Assembly: GCA_947650285.1 (NCBI GenBank)
Contig: CANTFL010001468.1
Location: 1-64,000 of the forward strand
Source of the DNA: Hyaloperonospora brassicae
Taxonomy: Eukaryota; Oomycota; Peronosporomycetes; Peronosporales; Peronosporaceae
Reading direction: 5' to 3'
Length of the DNA: 64,000 nt
Of this stretch, positions 58,393-64,000 are shown one piece after another. Position numbers and translations under genes: made by a program. The notes below the pieces were generated by a model. That model worked only from the letters and a program-made list of their open reading frames with translations, was not told where the DNA came from and made no database searches. Positions within the stretch are counted from its first letter, which is position 1, and each line of letters starts with the position of its first letter.

Positions 58393-60768
58393 ACACCTAA
58401 GCTGCTCACGAGAATATTATCATCGAGCCATAAAAGCTCCAAGCTTTGATGGTCCCCTCTCTGTGCCCGTCATCACACTTGCCTTATCATCCAATGGAAA
58501 GCTTGTCCACGGGATACGTACGCTTGCCAACGCCAGCGCAGTAGCGGCTACACGGTCTGCACATGCGGTTGTCCTCAAGTCGGTTCGTGACCACGGACTT
58601 GTTAGCATCACGTACGACGAAAGAGAGTGAGACCAATAAAAGCATTCGTGGGCTACAGAGCAGAGCATAGCACCCATGAAGCAGAGTTATATGCTTGTTG
58701 GTTGCTCCTGTTTGCTATGAGTCTCGTTCCACCTCGGTCTATCTTTGAAGTATGCCTTCAGCAGGCGCACATTATCGATACGACATCATCGAGCAACCCT
58801 TCAGCAGTTGCTTGAGTACGTTCGTGGCCGGGCGAATTCCACATCCAATATACATTATTAGAGCGATGCGTGAGATGCGTCTTGCGCTATTTCATTTGTG
58901 CGGGGTAGATGTGCTATGCATTTACGATGCTTCACGCCATCGTGCCCGAAGCTGTGTCACTCTTATTGTCCACGATGTCCAAATTTCGTTTCGCCCATCA
59001 CATTGACGAGCACCAATTGAAGTAGTTCTTCAACCTTTGTCAAACCTCCTTGGTGCGATAGAGTACACCCTAAACAAAATCGTGGACAGGGCAAGAAGTG
59101 CGTGCTAAACGACCAGCAGTCTTTCAGGCTGACCGCATCCAATGCCAGAGTATCTGTGCTGTAAATGTGTCAGGGTCGCACGGCTAGGCGCTACGCGTTC
59201 ATCTTGGCGTCTGAGGAGCTTCAACCTTGGTAGAACAAGCGGTGTAACAGTAAAGACACACGAGCTTCTCTCATCAACATGGATCCTTCCGACAGTAGCA
59301 ACATATCAAGTCGCGCGTTGCATGCATCGCAACACTATTGAACACACTCGTATATATCATCACCCAGGGTCGCCATCTAATGTATATGGCTAAACTCCAA
59401 GCTCCTGTCCGGTTTTCTTCGGGAGTGGCCAGCCGAAAGGCGTAGCCAACAAAGCATTTGTTGATGACTTCCATCTTTCGTCAGCTCGCAGAAAGATGCC
59501 CCACATCGGAAATAACGTGGCCATCGAGGACAATTCTTTCGGCATGTGTGACAGATACTCCACTCGACCTGCCAGGTGTTTTGGTAGGACTAAAAAGCAC
59601 GGTTGGCACGGTGTGCGTAGTATCGTATTCCCTACGATAAATTCCCCTTTGATCCGTCAACGGTTCAGATGGGCGCTCGTGTTCGCCGCAGAGCGGCAAC
59701 GGGATCTAGTCACCGCAGTTCACTATCAGGCACCTCCGATAACTACTCGCAAAACACGTAGCGATCGACCGCAACGGAGTCGCGTTACGACCCGCGCCCG
59801 TCTAGCTGCAGCCACGCGCCTTGTGTAGCTGCAAATCGTGCGATGGTAACACCCGAGCCATGTCAAGTCGTCGTTGTGACGCTCCAACCGTGGAAAGGGT
59901 CAAGCATCTGGCGTTTATGTGACGTTGAGTGCCACGAAAGACCGTTCGACAGCGTGCACCTTACCAGGCTGACGAGGGTCAGCACTCTCAGCAACGAGGT
60001 TTCCACAAGATCATGAATTGTTCTTACGCAGCGACGCGATCGATTTCGTCGTCGATACAACCCAGGAGACTTGTGTACTTTGACGAAGGAAGTTCCGTGC
60101 AATCAGGGTCGCTGACACCACATTTCAATCATCCATCCTTGATGCGGACTGCGGACGGCAGGGGTACCACAACGTGTCAGCGCTTTGTCAACGAAGCGGC
60201 CATCATACCGAGGTGGGACTGGTGGTCCATGTGGTTGAGCTGCATCAGTCATGCACACCACTAGGTAGCGGAGGTAGTCGGCGGAGGCCGTCTGCGACTC
60301 GTCGGATCCATTCGTTGGCGCTGGACGTCCTGAATACCGCAACTTATGTGCGCTGAACAGATGCGTACCCACCCTTCTCCGGCTTATGAGACGACCAAAT
60401 TGTGCGTCACATCGCGCTTCATTCACTAGCAGCTTCCATTACGCCTCCTTCCGTCACGACATGTCCATCAACTCCACTGTCTTGCAGACAAAGGTCAATC
60501 GTGAAGCGGTCCATCCGTATGTGCAGTCGCACACAATCTGGCAACTTTCTTGACTGCTCGAGTCGAAACCATCCGTCGTAGAGCATTTGGAAGTGCAAGC
60601 ACATCGTACCACCTCATTCTTGAAGACGACGAGCGTCTCTTTCGATCACTTGTCGTGATACGAGAAACGTATCCATGCGTCTATGACAGCTGGCATGATA
60701 AAGACAAGCAAGAACACAGCGTCACAACACTTTTTGACCTGTTTGCTCCAGACACCCATCGATACAAG

Positions 60769-62097
60769 ATGCAGTGGCTTTTTCTGATTCTCCTGACCAG
60801 CCTTGCAACTATGGGCATTGTCGCGAAAGCAACAGGCCAAGAAGTGGAAATCCTAATCGGCGCGGGGTGCGCCTTCTCCAACTACTCGACATTGCCGAAA
60901 GCGACTGCAAGCGAGCCTTCCTATCGTCTACAACTTGACCCTGGGCTTGGGAAGGGCATCTACGTGCTGTATTTCGCGCACTTCAATCTTCCTGAATCCG
61001 ATGTGCTCGTACTGAGAGCTTCCGAGGGTACAGAGACCAAACCACTGGTGGCAGTGCTGTCGGGAAAGAACGCAACGGGTGCATTTTATTCGACCGCGAT
61101 ATCTGGAAACGGAGTCGTCCTAGAGCTTTTCAAGACTCCAGTGCCTGGTCAATCTCGCTCGACTTCGTGTCGAGGCTTCACTATTAGTCGGTTTCTTTTT
61201 ACTCCCCAAGCACTCGTAGATGAGGCTCAACATTTGCAAGTAGCTGTCGAGGTGCCACTAACCAACCTCACCAACATGACCGACACCGATGACAACGATC
61301 ATATCAACAATGAAAGTCTCTGTGGCGCGGATGAATCCGTTGAAGCTGCTTGTGCGCCGAGTGCTACCAACAGTGCTGAGGGAGAGATCATGCTGGCCAA
61401 GTCACGACCGGTGGCACGACTGTCGATAATCAAGGATAACGGCATGGTAATCGCCTACTGCACGGGCTGGCTACTTGGTTGCGAGGGTCACTTGATCACG
61501 AATCAGCACTGCATCAGCAACAACCAAGATGCGCTCAATACGAAGGTCGAGTTTCTTGCTCAGTCGACGAGTTGCGGAGGCGGTGAAGCTTGTGACTCTC
61601 GTGGTGCATGTCCGGGACCCATCGGGGTGGCGTCTACAACGCTTGTGGCTGCGTCGGAAGAATTGGACTATGCGGTGGTTCGAATCGGTACCAACGACAC
61701 TGTCACGAATTTGTCTGGATTGTATGAGAAGACGGGTGGATATCTACAGCTACGTGCATCGGGAGCAGTGCTGAAGGAAAGCATTTACATTCCCCAGCAT
61801 CCTCTCGGCTATGGCAAACGCATTGCATGGCTATATAATGGTCAACCGGGACGTGTAGAATCGCTCACGGTCACTGAATGCCGCGAAGGCGACGTGGGCT
61901 ACTACATCGATACCCAAGAAGGAGCGTCAGGCTCACCGATCCTTGGTACGAGTGACCATACTGTCATCGCGATGCACCACTGCGGTGGCTGCTTGAATGG
62001 TGCTATCCCAGCGCAATCGATCATCGAGGATCTCGCCGCAAAAGGCGTTTTGCCGAAATGCTCCGTCGCGAAAGCAGAGCAGCCCCATAACGAGTAG
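60769..62097 (+). CDS. Secreted trypsin-like serine protease, copy 4
   Basis: Same 442-aa secreted protease with signal peptide and triad intact. It carries Leu93 like copy 2 but otherwise matches the copy 2-4 consensus, so Leu93/Pro93 does not follow array order. This hints at sequence exchange between units. The next unit to the right is cut by a copia element after 44 bp. Confidence 0.88.
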   Translation: MQWLFLILLTSLATMGIVAKATGQEVEILIGAGCAFSNYSTLPKATASEPSYRLQLDPGLGKGIYVLYFAHFNLPESDVLVLRASEGTETKPLVAVLSGKNATGAFYSTAISGNGVVLELFKTPVPGQSRSTSCRGFTISRFLFTPQALVDEAQHLQVAVEVPLTNLTNMTDTDDNDHINNESLCGADESVEAACAPSATNSAEGEIMLAKSRPVARLSIIKDNGMVIAYCTGWLLGCEGHLITNQHCISNNQDALNTKVEFLAQSTSCGGGEACDSRGACPGPIGVASTTLVAASEELDYAVVRIGTNDTVTNLSGLYEKTGGYLQLRASGAVLKESIYIPQHPLGYGKRIAWLYNGQPGRVESLTVTECREGDVGYYIDTQEGASGSPILGTSDHTVIAMHHCGGCLNGAIPAQSIIEDLAAKGVLPKCSVAKAEQPHNE

Positions 62098-62307
62098 TTC
62101 ATGCGCGTTTCAGAAACGTTAATGAGTAATTCATGCGTGTTTCCGAAACATTGTTGATGCACGAGCCAGAAACATACGTACATGTAGCTCGTGGAAGAGC
62201 AGAAAGGATCGTCGTCAAGCCGGTAGACAAGACAACAAAGTATCGTTCGTATCGATGGTTCCTTCTGCCGCATTTGTCATTCAAACCTTACGTTGGCTTG
62301 TCACCCC

Positions 62308-62736
62308 TTATTTCGTGCAAGCATTACACCTCCGCTCGAACAATGTCGTCGTGGTCCCGTCGAGGCTTCTAATGTAGTCCATCGGTCCAGTTCGTGACGG
62401 TTGTCCTTGCAGCTCAGCATATCCCCGAATTCGCAACGTCGTGCCCCAGCACGTGCTATTAAGACCGTCATACACCGCATCGACCAGACTTGGTGAGGGT
62501 CTCCTCGCGATGACTTTGTATTGCTTTACGAGAAGGTCGTAGAGCCTTCTTGCTTCCGGCAGTGATCCGTGTTCGTTTTGCTTAGCGCTTGTGCAATTAC
62601 ATGGGCGATGCGGTTGTATCAAATACAGAAACGCTTTTCGATCGGAAAGCAGGCAAGTGGGGGGGGGCTCTTCATGGTTGTAGAGATGTCCTAAGATGTC
62701 AAGCGGAGTGAGCCGTTTCAACGGCATCTCCTTCAT
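62308..62736 (-). CDS. Hypothetical 142-aa frame, longest version in unit 5
   Basis: Open from an ATG for 142 codons only in unit 5, where the G run at about 62659-62667 has 9 bases. In units 1, 3 and 4, with 7, 10 and 8 bases, the frame is shorter or begins elsewhere. There is no recognised motif, signal peptide or membrane segment. It lies antisense to the region downstream of the protease. It may be a fragment of a degraded gene rather than a working one. Confidence 0.2.
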   Translation of the reverse strand: MKEMPLKRLTPLDILGHLYNHEEPPPTCLLSDRKAFLYLIQPHRPCNCTSAKQNEHGSLPEARRLYDLLVKQYKVIARRPSPSLVDAVYDGLNSTCWGTTLRIRGYAELQGQPSRTGPMDYIRSLDGTTTTLFERRCNACTK

Positions 62737-63044
62737 CGAGATGCCAGGGTCTCACGAATGATATAGATGCCGTTGTGAATCGTGCGTCGCTCCAACATGA
62801 TACGCGAGTCCCGCGAAGGTCCACTAGACACAAAGGTTGTATCGCCTTACACGTCCCCCGCACTCTCGCTAACAGTCTGATCTCTTGGTATTGGCCACGG
62901 CAATCGGCACAGCCGATCGATGCTTTGTATGCATGTGAAGCAGCACAGCCAACAGCATGTGCAACACTCCAAATATATTGACAATCAGCTTCTTGCACAT
63001 CCCCCCTCCATTATTACTCAATAGTACTTCTACGGCTAAGCAAG

Positions 63045-63088
63045 ACACCTAAGCTGCTCACGAGAATATTATCATCGAGCCATAAAAG
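63045..63088 (+). repeat. Tandem unit 6, 44-bp stub interrupted by a copia LTR
   Basis: The first 44 bases match the start of every other unit, up to CATAAAAG. The next base begins a TGTT LTR terminus, so the array continues beyond the window and is interrupted here by a copia-type insertion. Confidence 0.9.
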
Positions 63089-63342
63089 TGTTGATGTGTG
63101 CACTGTCAATGCACGGTCAACAAAGCCAACTGTGATTTGCTACGCACAAGTTACAAGACAGCGATGATACGACAGGGTGTAAACGGGTCACGTGCAGTCT
63201 GATGATTCTAGAACTACCTTGAGTGTATGTTCTAGAATCCATCAAGATCAGGGAAAGCTACAAGGTAGAAGAAGATAACACGACGAGTAAGTTCATAGGA
63301 AAACTAATTCAATACACTTTCCAATTTTCCTTCGACATAACA
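63089..63342 (+). repeat. Copia element 5' LTR
   Basis: 254 bp from TGTTGATG to CATAACA, with TGTT/AACA inverted ends. It starts exactly where homology to the tandem unit stops and ends directly before a copia-type primer site. The other LTR is outside the window. Confidence 0.82.
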
Positions 63343-63354
63343 GGTTATGAGCCC
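63343..63354 (+). promoter_or_regulatory. Copia primer binding site (half-tRNA type)
   Basis: GGTTATGAGCCC directly follows the LTR. It resembles the Drosophila copia site GGTTATGGGCCC, which pairs with the anticodon arm of initiator tRNA-Met rather than with its 3' end. Confidence 0.7.
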
Positions 63355-63388
63355 AAAAGCTTAAGGAACTCTGCCAGAAGCCAGTACG

Positions 63389-64000
63389 ATGAAGAAACCC
63401 GATGACCTGCTTGGAACAGACAACTACTTCCATTGGGAATTCAATATGAAGATGACACTTGCGAGGAAGGGCCTGCTAGAGCACATCTTGGAAGTGAAGT
63501 TGGAGCAGGAGATGACGGAGGATTGGAAGGTCAAGGACATGAAGGCGTTTGCTATTATTGCTCAAGGGATCGAAGTAAAGCATCAGACGAAGATCCGACA
63601 TGCTCGCACTGCGAATGAAGTATGGGAAACACTACGCGACTACTACAACAAGACAAACCTTCAGAATCGAGTGGCACTGACACGTCGATTGCACGAATTT
63701 CGTATGGATGAGGGAGGCGACATGGTGAGCCACCTCGACCGCTTCGATGAACTTGTTTTGAGTATGGAGGCGGTGGGCGATACCATGGACGACGCACGCC
63801 AGATGACAGTTCTGCTGAGTAGCTTACCGGCAGAGTACGAGATGGTTGTGTCCATCATTGAGAATTCCATGGGTGTGACGATGGTGGATGTGAAAGAAAA
63901 GCTGTTGAAAGAACACAAGAAGAAGCAGCAGCAAGAGGTCTCCGAAGGAGCTTTCCGCGTTGGTCGTGGAGGCCATAAACAGGATCGTGGTCGTGGAATG
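63389..64000 (+). CDS. Copia Gag, UBN2-type, N-terminal 204 codons
   Basis: Gag of a Ty1/copia element, open from the first ATG after an in-frame TAA (63362) to the window edge. The family pattern is complete so far: LLGTDNYFHWEFNMKMTLAR (the YxxW region), LEHILEVK, ANEVWETLRDYYNKTN, MVSHLDRFDELVLSM, VLLSSLPAEYE, ending in a basic Gly/Arg-rich stretch that normally precedes the zinc knuckle. Gag builds the particle and binds the RNA. No stop or shift in 204 codons, so this copy may be young and possibly complete. Pol would lie to the right. Confidence 0.85.
   Translation, partial: MKKPDDLLGTDNYFHWEFNMKMTLARKGLLEHILEVKLEQEMTEDWKVKDMKAFAIIAQGIEVKHQTKIRHARTANEVWETLRDYYNKTNLQNRVALTRRLHEFRMDEGGDMVSHLDRFDELVLSMEAVGDTMDDARQMTVLLSSLPAEYEMVVSIIENSMGVTMVDVKEKLLKEHKKKQQQEVSEGAFRVGRGGHKQDRGRGM

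Larger units (their letters stand above)
58393..63044 (+). repeat. Tandem unit 5 (complete, 4652 bp)
   Basis: Same length as unit 4 and directly abutting it. It carries protease gene 60769-62097. Differences from unit 4 are scattered single bases, such as a missing C in the run near 59500. Confidence 0.96.

Noticed and set aside
1..64000. CRISPR arrays, rRNA, tRNA genes
   Set aside because: No short regularly spaced repeats, no rRNA signature and no cloverleaf recognised by eye. The regular repeats are kilobase-scale units and LTRs.

Overview
The window looks like nuclear DNA of an oomycete, most likely a Phytophthora relative or downy mildew. Host coding is intronless and surrounded by fragmented retrotransposons. 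The Ty3/gypsy Gag and Pol, the L1-like endonuclease, zinc-knuckle and RNase H fragments, and the copia fragments all match the kinds I know from Peronosporales. The organism is inferred from family resemblance, not from a search. I see no rRNA, tRNA, CRISPR array or bacterial operon.

Layout. A ~4.65 kb tandem repeat (unit phase set arbitrarily by base 1) occupies 1-5337 and 50692-63088. Each complete unit carries one gene for a secreted trypsin-fold serine protease (442 aa). There are four intact copies, at 2397, 51464, 56118 and 60769. Between the two blocks, 5338-50691 is a 45 kb nest of transposons, and about 928 bp of one unit is missing at the join. From left to right the nest holds: an L1-like endonuclease relic (about 5640-6417) cut by a solo gypsy LTR with a perfect CCAGA target duplication; gypsy family A copy E1 (+, 7404-15036); a 1.26 kb spacer with an L1-like C-terminal relic; family A copy E2 (-, 16298 to an N gap); a 100-N gap; family A copy E3 (+, gap to 28080); the same spacer again; family A copy E4 (-, 29342-36973); an RNase H relic; gypsy family B copy E5 (37547-45510); and an old copia relic (about 46655-50691). 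At the right edge a younger copia element (LTR, primer site, open Gag) sits inside a sixth repeat unit and runs out of the window.

All gypsy copies are dead on the sense strand: frameshifts, stops, a lost Asp in the reverse transcriptase box of family A, and a lost integrase Asp in family B. The most interesting signal is on the opposite strand. Both gypsy families carry a long antisense reading frame between the 3' LTR and the integrase C-terminus. In family A it is open for 366 codons from a true ATG. In both families it ends in a predicted coiled coil lying opposite the unstructured linker between integrase and chromodomain, while the sense chromodomain lies opposite a low-complexity part of the antisense product. 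This recalls antisense genes such as HTLV-1 HBZ or the extra antisense ORFs of some plant gypsy elements.

Caution: the block E1-spacer-E2 is repeated at a constant offset of ~13,044 bp as E3-spacer-E4 across a 100-N gap, and sequence next to the gap is rich in indels. An assembly duplication is therefore a live alternative to a real one.
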